Part shown: positions 22,850 through 35,229 of the stretch, in pieces | Layout: the number at the start of each line of letters is the position of its first letter | Position numbering within the stretch: position 1 is the stretch's first letter | Assembly: GCA_029891385.1 (NCBI GenBank) | Contig: CM057227.1 | Span: forward strand, 62,001,567 to 62,065,566 | Source: Erythroxylum novogranatense | Taxonomy: Eukaryota > Streptophyta > Magnoliopsida > Malpighiales > Erythroxylaceae | DNA: 64,000 bases | Direction: 5' to 3' | Program-made: the position numbers and the translations under genes | The notes under the pieces: generated by a model | Seen by the model: only the letters and a program-made list of their open reading frames with translations | Database searches by the model: none | Told to the model about the DNA's origin: nothing

Positions 22850-24234
22850 TCGAATACCATATCCATCCATATGTCTATCATGTCTTTTTTGAGATAAAGG
22901 CTTAGTGAGACGATCTGCTAGATTCTCTTCAGTGGGAACTCGCTCTATTATGATGCCCTTTCGTTCCACTATCTTCCAGATCAAGTAAAACTTCCTGAGT
23001 ACTTGCTTGGATTGCTAATGAGACCTCAGTTTCTTCGCTTATGCTATAGCATCATTGCTGTCGTAATACACTACTATCGGATCAACAATGCTAGAACCAC
23101 TCCAAATTCAGTGACGAGCTTCTTGATCCAAACTATTTCCTTCACTGCCTCAGAAACTGTAATATACTTAGCTTCAGTTGTTGAATCTGTGATGGTTAGT
23201 TGTTTGGAACTCTTCCAACTAACCTCTCTACCATAAAATGTAAAAATATACCCTGATTGTGATCTATTATCATCTTGATTAGACTAAAAACTAACATTCG
23301 AATAACCCTAAACTTTCAGCTCAGTTCCTCCATAGACCAAAAAAATATCTTTAGTCCTTCTCAAGTACCTCAAGATGTTTTTCACAGCCATCCAATGACT
23401 CTCACTGGGATTGGTTTGATATATGCTTGTTATGCTCAAAGCATAAGCAACATCTAGTCTTGTACATAGCATCACATACATGATCGATTCAATAGCCAAA
23501 GCGTATCGAACATCATTCATTCTATCTCTTTCTTCTTGTGTCTTAGGACATATGCTCTTGGAAAGAGAAATTCCAGGCGATGTAGGTAAGAATCCCCTCT
23601 TGGGATTTTCCATGTTAAAACTTTTTAATACTTTGTCTATGTACAAGGATTGGGACAAACCAAGCAACCTCTTTGATCTGTCTCGATAGATCTTTATACC
23701 TAGTATATAAGCTACTTCTCCCATAACCTTCATAGAAAAATTCTTAGATAACCATATCTTAACAAACTGGAGCATTGAAATGTCACTTCTAATGAGTAAT
23801 ATGTCATCCACATAAAACTATAAGAAAATGACTGCACTTCCACTTACCTTCTTGTAAGTACAAGGTTCATCCTCTTTTTTGATAAATTCAAACTCTTTGA
23901 TTGTTTCATCAAAGTGGATGTTCCAACTCCACGACGATTGCTTCAGTTCATAAATGGACTTTTGCAACTTGCATACTTGATTAGGAAATTTTTTGGATTC
24001 AGAACCCTTAGGTTGTGTCATACACACATCCTTCGGCAAATTCCCATTGAGAAGTGTTGTCTTGACATCCATTTTCCAAATTTCATAACCATGGTATGCT
24101 ACTATAGCCAATAAAATCCTTATGGATTTAAGCATTACTTCTAACAAAAAAGTTTCATTAAAATCAATTCCTTGTTTTTGTTTGTAACCTTTTGCCACCA
24201 ACTTTGCTTTGTATGTATGTATATTACCATCCAT
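22850..24234 (-). pseudogene. Copia RT and RNase H (minus), with stops
   Basis: From 24234 downwards the frame has KAKLVAKGYKQKQGIDFNET and MDVKTTLLNGNLP (first catalytic Asp). After a TAG at about 23818 comes FYVDDILLIRSD, so the YVDD box is intact. RT thumb and RNase H-proximal motifs follow (YILGIKIYRDRSKRLLGLSQ, ILRYLRRTKDIFLVYGG) to 23308. RNase H continues with more stops to about 22850. It would be the replication enzyme of the element and is now nonsense-riddled. Confidence 0.85.
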
Positions 24235-24549
24235 GTTAGTTTTTCTCTTAAAAATCTATTTATACCCAATAGGTACTATACCTTCAGGTGCATCCACCAA
24301 AGACCATACTTGGTTAGTGTCTATGGATTCCATTTTAGATTTCATGGCTTTTTTCCATTTTAAAGAATCGATGTCTAACATTGCTTCCTTAAAATTAGTA
24401 GGTTCGTCATTCATAAATGAAGCATCATCTCTTCCTTTTTCAACATGTAGATCTAATCTAACAGGAGGATGACGTACCCTTCTAGATCGTCGCGGACTAT
24501 GTGTTTCTTAAACCATTGATTGAATATTTAATATATCAACTTGTGGTTC

Positions 24550-25830
24550 TTATTCCATTTGGATGTATGTTTTTGGTTCTATAACTTCTTTAAGTTCCAC
24601 ATAACTCCCACTACTTTCTTTAAGAATAAATTCTCTTTCTAAGAATATAGCATGTCTTAAGACAAACATCTTTTGCTCAAAAGGATGATTAAATTGATAT
24701 CCAAAACTTTCTTTTGGATACCCCACAAACATGCATTTATCTGATTTAATTTCAAGCTTATCAGACATTACACGCTTCACGTAAGCATCACGTCCCCAAA
24801 TTTTTTAGTGTGATAACTTTGGTCTTTTACTTGTTCGTATCTCATATGGAGTCTTGTTAATGGTTTTGGATGGAACTCTGTTTAATAGGTAAGTAGTAGT
24901 GTTAAGAGCATATCCCCAAAATAAAACTGGAAGAACTGCATAGTTCATCATGGAGCGTACCATATCTATTAAAATATAGTTTCTCCTTTTAGAAACCCCA
25001 TTATGTTATGGAGTTCCAGGTGGAGTCCATTATGAGAGAATTCCATTTTTTTTAAATAACTAAGAAACTCATAGTTCAAGTACTCACCACCTCGATTAGA
25101 TTTAAGCAAGGTTTTAAAACCCGGACCAGGCGTCGAACCGAAAGCCTTACTGGTTATTGGTTCGATTGGTTCGACCGGTTTGACCACTGATCGAATCGGT
25201 GTGATGTCATAATTACGCAATAATTATATTTAATTATATGTAATATTAGTAATATTAAAAAATAGAAAAATGTACCAAATAATATAAATAAATATAAATA
25301 AAAAATTCATTTGACCGATTCAAATAATATAAATAAATATAAATAAAAAATGTGATGTGTTTTAGAAAGAAAAAAAGCAAAAAAATTTAAAAAATTCATT
25401 GAACCAGTGGTCAACTGGTTCGACCAGTCTCGGTTTAACCGGTCAATTGACCGGTTCGCATTGGTCCAACTAGAGACTGGTTTTTAGGAGTCACTCGGAC
25501 CGGATAGCCGACCAGTCACCGATCGAACCGATCAAACCGGCCGGTCTGGTCTGAGTTTCAAAACACTGGATTTAAGTGTCTTAATACTCTTATCAATTTG
25601 TTTCTCTATTTCAAGTTTAAATTATTTGAACTTTTTAAATACTTTAGACTTGTATTTCATTAAATACACATAACCATATTTTGAATGGTCATCGATATAT
25701 GTTATGAAATATGAAAATCCACCTCTGGCTTGAGTAGATATAGGGGCCACATACATCTGAATGTATAAGCTTTAACAACTCATTAGTACATTGTCCCTTT
25801 CCACTAAAGGGAAGTTTGGTCATTTTACCC
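24550..25830 (-). pseudogene. Copia integrase core and C-terminus (minus), split by a MITE
   Basis: The 5' part shows LIHSDVCGP (first catalytic Asp) near 25770-25740. The NRGGEYLNYEF motif (normally with the second Asp) lies just beyond the MITE near 25100. The C-terminal part near 24780-24550 reads CMFVGYPKESFGYQF, the usual 'FVGYP' segment before the RT linker. Several stops are present, and the MITE insertion at 25107-25568 separates the catalytic residues. Confidence 0.75.
25107..25568. mobile_element. hAT-like MITE (462 bp) with 8 bp target duplication
   Basis: Exact duplication GATTTAAG lies at 25099-25106 and 25569-25576. Terminal inverted repeats of ~21 bp match at about 17 positions (CAAGGTTTTAAAACCCGGACC against CAGTGTTTTGAAACTCAGACC). 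Subterminal regions repeat variants of GGTTCGACCGGTTTGACC in both orientations, and the middle is AT-rich with two 'AATATAAATAAATATAAATA' copies. An 8 bp target site and CA..TG ends fit the hAT superfamily. There is no transposase, so it is non-autonomous. Confidence 0.85.
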
Positions 25831-25831
25831 T

Positions 25832-26437
25832 TTAACAAGATTCACAAGTTTCATATGATTCATAATCGAAAGGATCTAAATATCCTTCTTTATGTAACTT
25901 AGGGATTCCTGTTTCATTAATAAGACCTAACCTATAATGCCATAAATATGAAGGATTTTGGTCACTTAATCTCCTTTCCTTGCTATTTATTTGTAGAATT
26001 GGTCTTTCAAGATCTAATTTATACAAACCATTTGTAAGCATACCAAATCTATAATAAACATCGTCTTTATAAAAGGAAAAAATGTTATTCTTAGTATTGA
26101 AAACAAATCCATTCATGTCTAAACATGAAATAGAAATAATGTTTCTTGTGATGACAGGAACATAATAACAATTATTTAGTTCAAGTATCAGACCAGAAGG
26201 CAAAGCCAAAATACAAGTTCCAATAGCTAATGTAGCAACTTTTGCTCCATTACTGACTCGTAAGTCTACTTCACCTTTTTGCAACACTCTAATATCTATC
26301 AATACCTGCACATTGTTACAAATGTGAGAACCACATTCGGTATCTAATAGCCAAGATTGTGAAACAGAAGTAGAAAAATTGATTTCAATCTTAAACAAAC
26401 CTGAAGTCGAAGTTATGCTTAACTTCTTTTCCTTCAA
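25832..26437 (-). pseudogene. Copia protease and GAG-pre-integrase (minus)
   Basis: This 201-codon open stretch has the protease site as SWLLDTECGSHICNN; the usual D-T-G is D-T-E here, a Gly-to-Glu change that should inactivate it. GAG-pre-integrase follows. The zinc region is HYRLGLIN...CESC, in which the second His (normally HYRLGHIN) is Leu. The open frame therefore survives by chance rather than by function. Confidence 0.8.
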
Positions 26438-26478
26438 GCTAGCAAGATAAGCTTTGCAGTTCCTCTTCCAATGTGCAG

Positions 26479-27130
26479 TTACGCCATAATGAAAATAGTG
26501 CCCTTGTCATTCTTCTTTTTGACATCGCCTGTTGACTTCACTACTTTAGTAGAAGCCTTCTGGTTCTTGTTCTTTTTATTCTTCTTAAAGGTTTTACCCT
26601 TATTCTTGGAAGAAGAAGAGTCAACAATAAGAACAGAACCGGATTCCTTCTTAAGGCATCCTTTAGCAATGTTGAGCATGTTGAGTAATTCAACCAATGA
26701 CATTTCCTTTTTGGTCTTGTGGAAGTTCATAATAAATTATGAAAAACTTAGGGTAAGAAATTGGAGCATTTAATCAATGCTTAACTCGAGGTTCAGGTCA
26801 TACCCCAATTGGCCTATTTTTTCAATGTAGCCAATCATCTGTAGAACATGAATTTCCACTGATGATCCAGGAGCCATTCGATATTTAAACAGAGCTCTCC
26901 TTTCTCAAACCTCTCCACTCGACTTTAAGCACCAAACAACCCTTGAAGGTGCAAGAACATTTCCCTTGCATTCATATTTTCATGTTGTCTTTGAAGCTCG
27001 GGAGACATGCTGGCTAACATCACACATATCACTTGCTCATTGTCATTTATATGACTTTGATAATATTCCTAATCCTTATTGGCAACATCTTACACAGGTC
27101 CAGGTGGAAGCTTAGTGTCAAGAATGTACA
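26479..27130 (-). pseudogene. Copia gag remnant (minus)
   Basis: Near 27130 the minus strand reads SILDTKLPPGPV-like sequence, then a conserved capsid segment (VICVMLASMSPELQRQHENMN, about 27040-26980). The C-terminal part at 26730-26479 is open (MSLVELLNMLNIAKG then a Lys-rich tail). Stops separate the pieces. It is a typical UBN2-type Copia gag and non-functional. Confidence 0.7.
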
Positions 27131-27160
27131 ATTTTTCAAAATTTGTTTCGTCAAAAAACA

Positions 27161-28480
27161 AAAATTAGTTTATGTCGTAAAACCAAATAAATAAGGACTT
27201 TAAAATTTTGATTACTCCTATTATTTTAAACAAATTAATGGCCCTCAATATTAATTTGAGAAATTATCACATAATTTCCTAGTGGGCTAGGATCCCATTT
27301 TAATTTAATTGATCTTGAGTTTGCTCAACCCACCAATTAGATTAAAATAGGTAGATAATATTTTATTAATCACATCCTATGTGATTCTTATATTCGTTAG
27401 GAGACAACTCCTTGTCAAAACATATCTAATAATATATTTCTAACATTGCCTCTAAATAAATATGATCATGACTTTACTCATCCAAATCATATATCTTTAG
27501 TTAAGTAAATCCATCGTTATAATACTAAACATATTTGATTTAAAAGCGACCTTAAGTTTACTCAACAAACCTATAATAAACAAAACTTTGGTTTAATCCT
27601 ATAATAATGGAAGGCATTATTCATGTTCTAACATCTACTTAATATTTTAATGAGGATTTAAAGAATGTCTAATTCTAAATAATATAATCTCCTTATATAA
27701 ATTTATTTGACATAATCTAATTATGAAAAATAAATTGAGATTTTTTAAAATATTAATTTAATTAATCAATTTTTAAAAAATTAAATAAATTAATAAATTA
27801 AAAAAATAAAAAAATAAAACATGTAGTGCCAGCTATTGTCCATTGGCGTACTCGGCCAAAAGATGCGTCTCCTGACTTGTGGGCCCCTATTTCTCTAGAA
27901 ATCTTCATGTTTTTGCTTTTTTTAAACAGAACAACAATTTATTTTGCCTTGCTCCTCCTTCAGACTTCCTCAAGACACTCTAAGCCATTTGTTTCGATAT
28001 AAATATACTAATATAAATACAAAAACCTCTTGAGAGATAAAGCTCTCCAGAGTGAGAAACCAGTGGTGGTTCTCTAACCACCGATGGCTATAATAGCCTC
28101 CGGTGGTCCTAAGCTTTATCAACTATGAAGCACAATAAAACTCATTAATCAAACATTCCTTAACATTCATTGAAGCATACGATATCCATGCTTTTGAGTT
28201 TAAATAAAAACAATGAATAATAGAACAATAGCCACTTGTTACATTAATGCTTGAGTAAATGAACAAAAATGTTTGAGTAAATGAACAGAACACATTTTCT
28301 ATATTGCAACCATTTGTAGTTATTAAACTAAGAGCTAAACATACGTTATGTATTGAAAACCAAAAAATCAGTAGAAACTATACATGAAGAAAAACAATAG
28401 TTTCGATTTTTATTACTCAGTTATGCAAATGAAGAGACAACAAAAATGCATACATGCAACTCTTCGTTTGTCATTAACGC
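27161..28480. other. Gene-free AT-rich stretch, possibly LTR debris
   Basis: It would be expected to contain the 5' LTR of the minus-strand Copia element, but I could not align it to the LTR at 22814-21650. A segment at 28000-28110 has a TATAAATA-like box followed by 'CTCTTGAGAGATAAAGCTCTC' and a CACTGG/CCGGTGG-rich stretch, reminiscent of an LTR promoter and leader on the plus strand. Near 28455-28490, CATGCAACTCTT(C/T)GTTTG is present twice. No ORF is supported. Confidence 0.4.
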
Positions 28481-29570
28481 ATGCAACTCTTTGTTTGGTT
28501 TTCAAGAAACATCACACAAGTGAAACACAAGTGTTTCAAAGATCAAAATAAAAATAATTTTCAGAAACATATGAATTGCATTCTACATCTCCAGAAAACC
28601 ATGTAACCATTTTACATCTTTTTCCACAGACAATTTAGAATTATTGATGCATAATCATTATGAAATTCTAGTCTCAATTCCACAGAAATATCCTTATATT
28701 GAATCATATACTCTTATCACGATAATCACACAACTATTCTATGTCTAAGTTCAACCTTTCAAAGTTATAAAAAAATTTATTTTCTTTCAACTTACCTTGT
28801 ACACTTTAATCTCATCATTTCTACTTATATCTTTATTTTCCTCAAACAATCCACAACAATACAATCGCATTGGGTTCACATTCAAGGTTACATCATCACA
28901 GTACAATATTAATATCGTATTCCATAATACATCTACCAATACAATTGTGTTAAATCTTTGTCTGTCATGCCTAATCATATATTATTTCTCATTTGTCAAT
29001 ATCCACAAATTTCCTTTTCTCACATTCTGACATATCATCACTTTTCTCACTATTTCTATCAGCTTAAGCACTTAACACATGCTCATGTGTATGACTCATA
29101 CTCATGCGATTCAGACAAGGGATCAGTTGTTACTGTCTACTATGACATGTCTAAAATGCATGTAACTTGACATATTTCAAAAAATGCTCAAATAAGATAG
29201 TAATTCTGGGCTCTGATACCACATAGATGTAGCACCCCACTCTCGCAATACACTTGCCCGACATCTTGAGGGATATCCGAGTTCGTGCTCCGCAAAGGTA
29301 GCGTGCTAGAACACTCAATCATTCAAAATTTAGAATAAATTTTGTTTTTGAAACAACAATAAACATATGCAGAAATAATAACCAATTCGTGCTCACTTTC
29401 ATTCATAAACATTTTCATTTACAACATTACAACCATTACATAAATCATCGAAATTTCACTTTTCCACTTGGGCCCATTATAAAGGTAAAACACTTATAAA
29501 AATGATATCATTACACTTCAAAATCATTTAATAACATTTCCAATTTCAACAGTTAGTACATTCCATACTA
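28481..29570 (-). mobile_element. Gypsy leader plus truncated LTR, duplicate copy 1 (minus)
   Basis: 28481-29227 is the non-coding leader of a Gypsy element. 29228-29570 is the U5 side of its LTR (plus-strand start TGTAGCACCCC). Between them GCTCTGATACCA (29210-29221), read on the minus strand as TGGTATCAGAGC, is a perfect initiator-Met tRNA primer site. This fixes the orientation as minus. The LTR is cut off after 343 bases, and a 20-base filler (29571-29590) joins it to leader copy 2. Confidence 0.8.
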
Positions 29571-29590
29571 ACAACATTACAACAATAAAC

Positions 29591-30145
29591 ATGCAACTCT
29601 TTGTTTGGTTTTCAAGAAACATTACACAAGTGAAACACAAGTGTTTCAAAGATCAAAATAAAAATAATTTTCAGAAACATATGAATTGCATTCTACATCT
29701 CCAGAAAACCACGTAACCATTTTACATCTTTTTCCACAGACAATTTAGAATTATTGATGCATAATCATTATGAAATTCTAGTCTCAATTCCACAAACATA
29801 TCCTTATATTGAATCATATACTCTTATCACGATAATCACACAACTATTCTATGTCTAAGTTCAACCTTTCAAAGTTATAAAAAAATTTATTTTCTTTCAA
29901 CTTACCTTGTACACTTTAATCTCATCATTTCTACTTATATCTTTATTTTCCTCAAACAACCCACAACAATACAATCGCATTGGGTTCACATTCAAGGTTA
30001 CATCATCACAGTACAATATTAATATCGTATTCCATAATACATCTACCAATACAATTGTGTTAAATCTTTGTCTGTCATGCCTAATCATATATTATTTCTC
30101 ATTTGTCAATATCCACAAATTTCCTTTTCTCACATTCTGACATAT
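29591..30145 (-). mobile_element. Gypsy leader, duplicate copy 2, part left of the LARD
   Basis: It is almost identical to 28481-29035. It stops at CTGACATAT where the LARD is inserted, and the remainder is at 39435-39626. Removing the LARD and its target duplication leaves 747 bases, the same length as copy 1. The two 63-residue and two 77-residue ORFs in the copies are identical because of the duplication, not because of selection. Confidence 0.88.
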
Positions 30146-33100
30146 TGTTGGGCCCCGATTCGCTTTAAGCTTGTTTTCTTTATTTTGAGGTTTAGATTGA
30201 TAAATTCCTTTTAGTTAGAATTATTTGAGATTTTAGTGTTTAGTCAATGTTTGAAAATTGAAAAGATTTAGTTAAAATTAGAATTTTAAGAAATTTTTAG
30301 AAATTAAAAAGACTAAGTTGGTGTTAGGACATTTTAGGAAGACCATAAATGCTTTTGGGCTTAAGGTTTATGAAGTTGGGCTTTTAAGCCCTTTTAAAAA
30401 GTCATTTAAATGGAGTAGGAAAGGAGTTAATGAAGAGTTGTCGTGAGTGTAGGGAGTGAGCCATGAAAATTTCAAAGAATGGAAGAGTTTGATCAAAACT
30501 ACGTAGTTTAGGTATGAGTTTTAAGTTAAGACTCATTGTTTTAAGTTATTAAACCTAAAGACCACCGAAATCTTCAAGAGAAGTGAGGCTTTCGAAACTT
30601 ATAGAGAAGAGAGAGGAGACTTTCGGTTGAAGAAGAAGAAGAGGAAGAAGAAGAAGAGAAGTGAAGCTTAGGTTTTCATGTGTTGGAAAAGAGAGGTTTA
30701 AGAGATTTAGACAAGAAGAGAGTGGAAAGGAAGAGTTTAAACTTCCATTATAACAAGAAGAGCAAAAACGTGGGTTTCATATAAGGTAAGGGATTTCGAA
30801 ATTTCTTGGTTTTCTTGTTAGGATTTGTGTCTTCCTTGCTTAATCATGGTAGATTGAAGAGTTAATTATGAAAGAACAAGAAAAGAAAAGAAGAAGAGTG
30901 ATAGGAGTTTCCAAAATCGATTTTTAGTGGGAGGGTTTCTAAGATTAGGAATTTCGAATTTTGTTGCTTATTTAGCTAAGTTTTGATGCTAATGATTTAA
31001 TTAAAGTATGGGTAAGATGATATGAAATTAATGTCATGTTTTCGTTTCCTAAAGTTTATGAATTTTTGTTATCTCTTGTAAGATGGGATTTTGCTTTCAT
31101 GTTTCAAATGGTAGGTGAAGAGTGTTGTATGTAGTGAATTAAGTAGGAAAGAAAGGAAAGAAGAAGAATACTTGAAGCTTGGAAAAACAAAAAAAAGAAT
31201 CAGATTGTTGTGAGTGTGTATAAGGTGAGATTTTCGACAAGTGTGACTAGGTTTGAGAAGAGGTTATGGTTGTTATAGCATATGAATGGTATAGGAAAGG
31301 TTTAAGTGAGGTTATGTAGGGTTAGATTCAAGTTTTGATCTTTGTGGGAAAATTCCAGCATAGTGAATATGTGAGAGTTTTGCAATTTTGCTTAATATGG
31401 TGGTTTGAAGTGTGAATATGAAGGAAAGGGAAGGTTAGATTAGTTTCAAATGTAAGTTGTTTCATTCCTTGAAAATTTCAGCATGTTGATCATTGGTTAA
31501 TTCATGGTTTTGTGTTAGCATTTGGCCTTTCTGGCTTAGAAAGGAAGGTGTAAAATGGTTCATTCAGAGTAAAGGAAAGAAGAAGGGTTATGGAGGCTTA
31601 GCAAAAATCAGATTTCGTGGGTGTCTTTAGGGCATGAGATTTTCGAAAATTTTGATTAGTTTTGAGAGGGGTTTTGGTTGTTATAGCTTAGGAAAGGTAT
31701 AGGGAAGGTTAGGTTAGTTTAAATGCAAGTTTTTCCATTCCTTAAAATTTTCAGCATTGTTGTCTTTTGTTAATTGGGACTTTATGCTTTGATTAAGGGC
31801 AATTAAGGCGTTTGGGGATTGAGGAAGGACATGTGAACCTATTGCAAAGCTTAAGGATTCAAGGTGGGTGACTCTTTAATATTTGAGTTATAAGTTCAGT
31901 AATTGTTTTGGAATAAATGTCATTCAATGCTTTCGGATGATTTGTGACTTTTAAATGAATTATCATGTAAGATGATTTGAACTTGGATGAGATGTCTTTT
32001 GTATGGAAATACATATGGAAATGTTTGCAAAGAAAAATGCCATGGTTGGCACTTATGCGTGAATTATGTGAAAGTACATGATTTCTTGGGTTTGTAGTGA
32101 TCCCCTCCGTTTAGCAAGTGCACTTGTCTATATAGGCTTCACCCGCCTGCCCGCTAGTGGCCCAGGAGTTCCAAAAATCGGACTCCCTTCTGTTCACGGC
32201 TACACATGGTCGCTTGTCGGACATGTGTAGTACGTTCTGTTAGGATCACTCAAACCACTTGATTTGTGATTATGTGATTTTGTGCTAATGTTTGCTATTT
32301 GTTGACTTTGTAAGACCATTTGATATGTGATTATGTGTTTTTGTATTTTCTTTGTTAAAGTCTTTATTGACTTTGTAAAACTATTTGTTATGTGATTATG
32401 TGTTGTTGTGTTATATTCATTGACTTTGAAAACTCTTTGTGTTATTGGAAAATGATTTTAGTTTTGAAGGTACTTGTTTAAGACAATTTCTGTATGCTTA
32501 TACTTGACTATTAAATTGTTACCCACGGAGCCGTCGAGCTCACCCCCATTTTCCCCTCCACAGGTTTTGAGAGAGAAACCGAATTGTGCATCGGGATTCT
32601 TATTCCAATACTTTTGTTTGAATGTCATACTTGAGAAAGCAAGGTTTTAGATAGCCATTTGGACAAGTAATGTATTTGTGTAATTTGTTCTTTAACATTT
32701 TCATGTAATTAGGCTAAATGCTCTTTAAAGCTATGTATTGACTTATTCCCATGTAACTATAAGAGTTTTGAAGTTTGAATGTATCTTGTATGTGTATTCC
32801 AAAAATGTATTGTTGTAAGTTTGAGAATGACAAAAAGAAAAGCATGAGATGGTATTACTTTATGGATTGGAAATTTGTGAATGCTTAGAAGTAAGGTTAC
32901 TTTATGGTTTAAGAAACAATTAGAATCCTAAGAGTGTGATGTTGCCATATTGAATGAGAAATGAATTGCTTGGTGATTGTGAGACTTGAGAGTTGTGGAA
33001 TATTGAAGTGCTTTTATGCAGGTTTGAAGTTTGGATGATAAAAATCAAGTTTGGCTAGATACAAATTTTAGGGAGGTGCTGTCCATTTTTTAGAAATGGG

Positions 33101-34321
33101 CAGCCACTTATTTGGAGATTTAGACCATGTTAGGATGTGAATTTGAATAGGAAGTCTTCTGGAAGTTCGTAGAGAATGTTAAGATCTTTAAAACGGTATA
33201 AAATAGGTCATTTTTCGACTTCAAATTAAGAAGTTATAGGGTTTGAAAGTTTTCAGATTTTTCTACTCGGATACTGTTCATTCTGCATTTTTGCAGAATC
33301 TTTGGAGGCATTTTTCATCCTCTTAGAGGCTGATCTGGTTTTTTCTTTCTTCATGAAAAATGTAGATTATCTTTCTAGCTTTAAAATGAGGTATGATTTG
33401 CAGTTATTGGATTTAGAAATAAAAAGTTATGGGGTTGGGAGTGTTGACGTTACTGTTCACTTAGGTAATTCTTGTTCCATTGGCTAGTTTTCTTGGCTGA
33501 ACCTTTGAGTGTGTTTTTACCCTAGTAAATGATTGAATTGATTTTTGCACCCCTCATGAAACTTGGAAAGCATCTTTTTATCTTTCCAACGAGGTAAAAT
33601 GTGTCATCTTTAGACTTGTGTGCTAAAAGATATGAAATCTCAAATTTATGACAATGTGTAGGGAAAATTTAAGTTTTTATGGCAGCAATCTTTGAAGCAC
33701 TTTAGGACCCTCTTAATGGCTAGGTTAGTGTTGAAATCCCTCTAGGAAGTTGTAGAGCTTCCTTTTCCCTTTTAAATTCTGAAATTTTCCTGACATCCAG
33801 ACTTCATCTTTAGACGTGCCCACGCCTAATCTCGGAAGATCCTCCTCGCACTCTTTTGGCTGTAACTTCTTCGTATGGACTCAGATTCACTCAGTTTTCA
33901 AAGAAATTGAGTTTCTAAAACAAATTCATACCCCTTTTTGATAAAAACACTTTGTTATCCGATTCGATTCGTTTAAGTCTGTTTTGCTTTCGATTTCGAG
34001 CCTTCGATTTGCTTTGTAATTTGCTTCTGATTCAATTCTTTAGTCTTTGATTTTCATGTGTTTCGTAATTTGTTTTCCGTATGTTTCTTCGTTTCCGTAT
34101 GTTTTTCTTCCGTTCCGTTCGATTTACTTTTGTTTTTGTTCTTCGTTTAGTTCTCGGTTGGACCGAACCATGTATAAGTATGATAATGGATTTTAAGATG
34201 AATGAAAAAATAATAATTTATATATCGGGACTTTCGGAGTAGTCTAAGGTTTTCAACGCGGATTCGGATTCCAATTTGGTTATATGGATGAGTAGTTGGA
34301 TTTCGGAAACGGGATCCAACA
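30146..34321 (+). repeat. LARD 5' LTR
   Basis: It starts TGTTGGGCCCCGATTCG and ends CGGGATCCAACA. Inside are a purine-rich GAAGAAGAAGAGGAAG block (about 30630-30660), at least three related 'GGTATAGG.AAGGTT...TTCAGCAT' modules (about 31260-31365, 31390-31490, 31680-31760), a GCTAGTGGC/AGGAGTTCC block (about 32150), and several 'TCTTTCCAACGAGGTAAAAT' type modules (33170-33900). Confidence 0.93.
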
Positions 34322-34325
34322 TTTA

Positions 34326-34338
34326 TGGTATCAGAGCC
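34326..34338 (+). promoter_or_regulatory. LARD primer-binding site
   Basis: TGGTATCAGAGCC, complementary to the 3' end of plant initiator Met-tRNA, starts four bases after the LTR. Confidence 0.92.
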
Positions 34339-35229
34339 TAGTATTATGATCTTACATGGGCCATAGGTTTGTTAAGATTAAATTTGGAAGTCTGTGCTAA
34401 GTGATTGATTTAGATGAAGAGAATGATGATTTATGGGCAATCTTTCGGATATGTGTCTATCGCGAAAGCGAGAAAAGAGTGGTGTTCGATAGAGTTTATG
34501 GTAAGGAAAGTTATAGATTTTTAGCAATAAGAATTATAGCGTAGTCTGCTAGCAATAAGAATTGTGAAGCAGTCTGCTATGTTAGACATAGATTCAGTTT
34601 GGGAATATGGTAGTGAATAGGGAAACAGAAATTTTGTGGTGCATACGTACTTGAATTACTATGGATGTGAAAAGGGTTTCATGGATCGATTAAGGAAGAA
34701 TAAAGACATAGGTGAAATGATAAGATTTGAGTACAAGTAAAGAAGAATTGAAAGGTTGAATTAAGAATTGAACATGATTGTTTAATTGAGGTGAAGCGAA
34801 TATTGCCAAAGATAAATGGAGATCAAAGTATTATTCGTGTAGGATATAAATTAGTGTCTGTACGAAATTTTTTGAAGTAAGTTAAGCAAAGTCGGATGGT
34901 GTTATATTAAGAATGATAAATAAAAGAACAAATTAGGAATGAATATGAAACGAATTGAAAGTGAATTTTGGAGCCTTATCCCTAGTGGGGACTTGAACAT
35001 AAGAGATGAAGTATGTATATGAGATCTAACTTAGATTTTGATGAATGCATCATCAGCAGTCATAATGTGTTATTTGTGAGAATCATTTGAAGAATTAGGT
35101 ACGATTGATTGATTTAAGTAAGTCTATTGACTGAGATCAATTGGGAGAATTATTCGAGTGAAGAAGTTACTTGAGAGAATAAATGACTTGATGATTATTC
35201 AGTAGGAATTTCGAGGACGCAATTCTTTT

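Larger units (their letters stand above)
22815..27160 (-). mobile_element. Ty1/Copia element internal region (minus), decayed
   Basis: Gag, protease, integrase, RT and RNase H fragments appear in Copia order on the minus strand, from about 27130 down to 22830. The 3' LTR is at 22814. A matching 5' LTR was not recognised upstream (27161-28480), so the element is 5'-incomplete or its LTR is unrecognisable. The lineage was not assigned. It differs from the SIRE-like element at 7692 in gag type and LTR, so they are separate families. Confidence 0.8.

Noticed and set aside
28000..28110. Independent promoter or gene start
   Set aside because: A TATAAATA-like box and leader-like text are present, but no ORF or recognisable transcript follows. 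It is more likely LTR debris.
27161..28480. 5' LTR of the minus-strand Copia element
   Set aside because: I could not align it with the recognised 3' LTR (22814-21650 and 6486-6016). Left as unassigned rather than forced.
28787..30140. Identical 63- and 77-residue ORF pairs as conserved small genes
   Set aside because: They are identical only because the Gypsy leader is duplicated. The sequence is non-coding leader next to a tRNA primer site.
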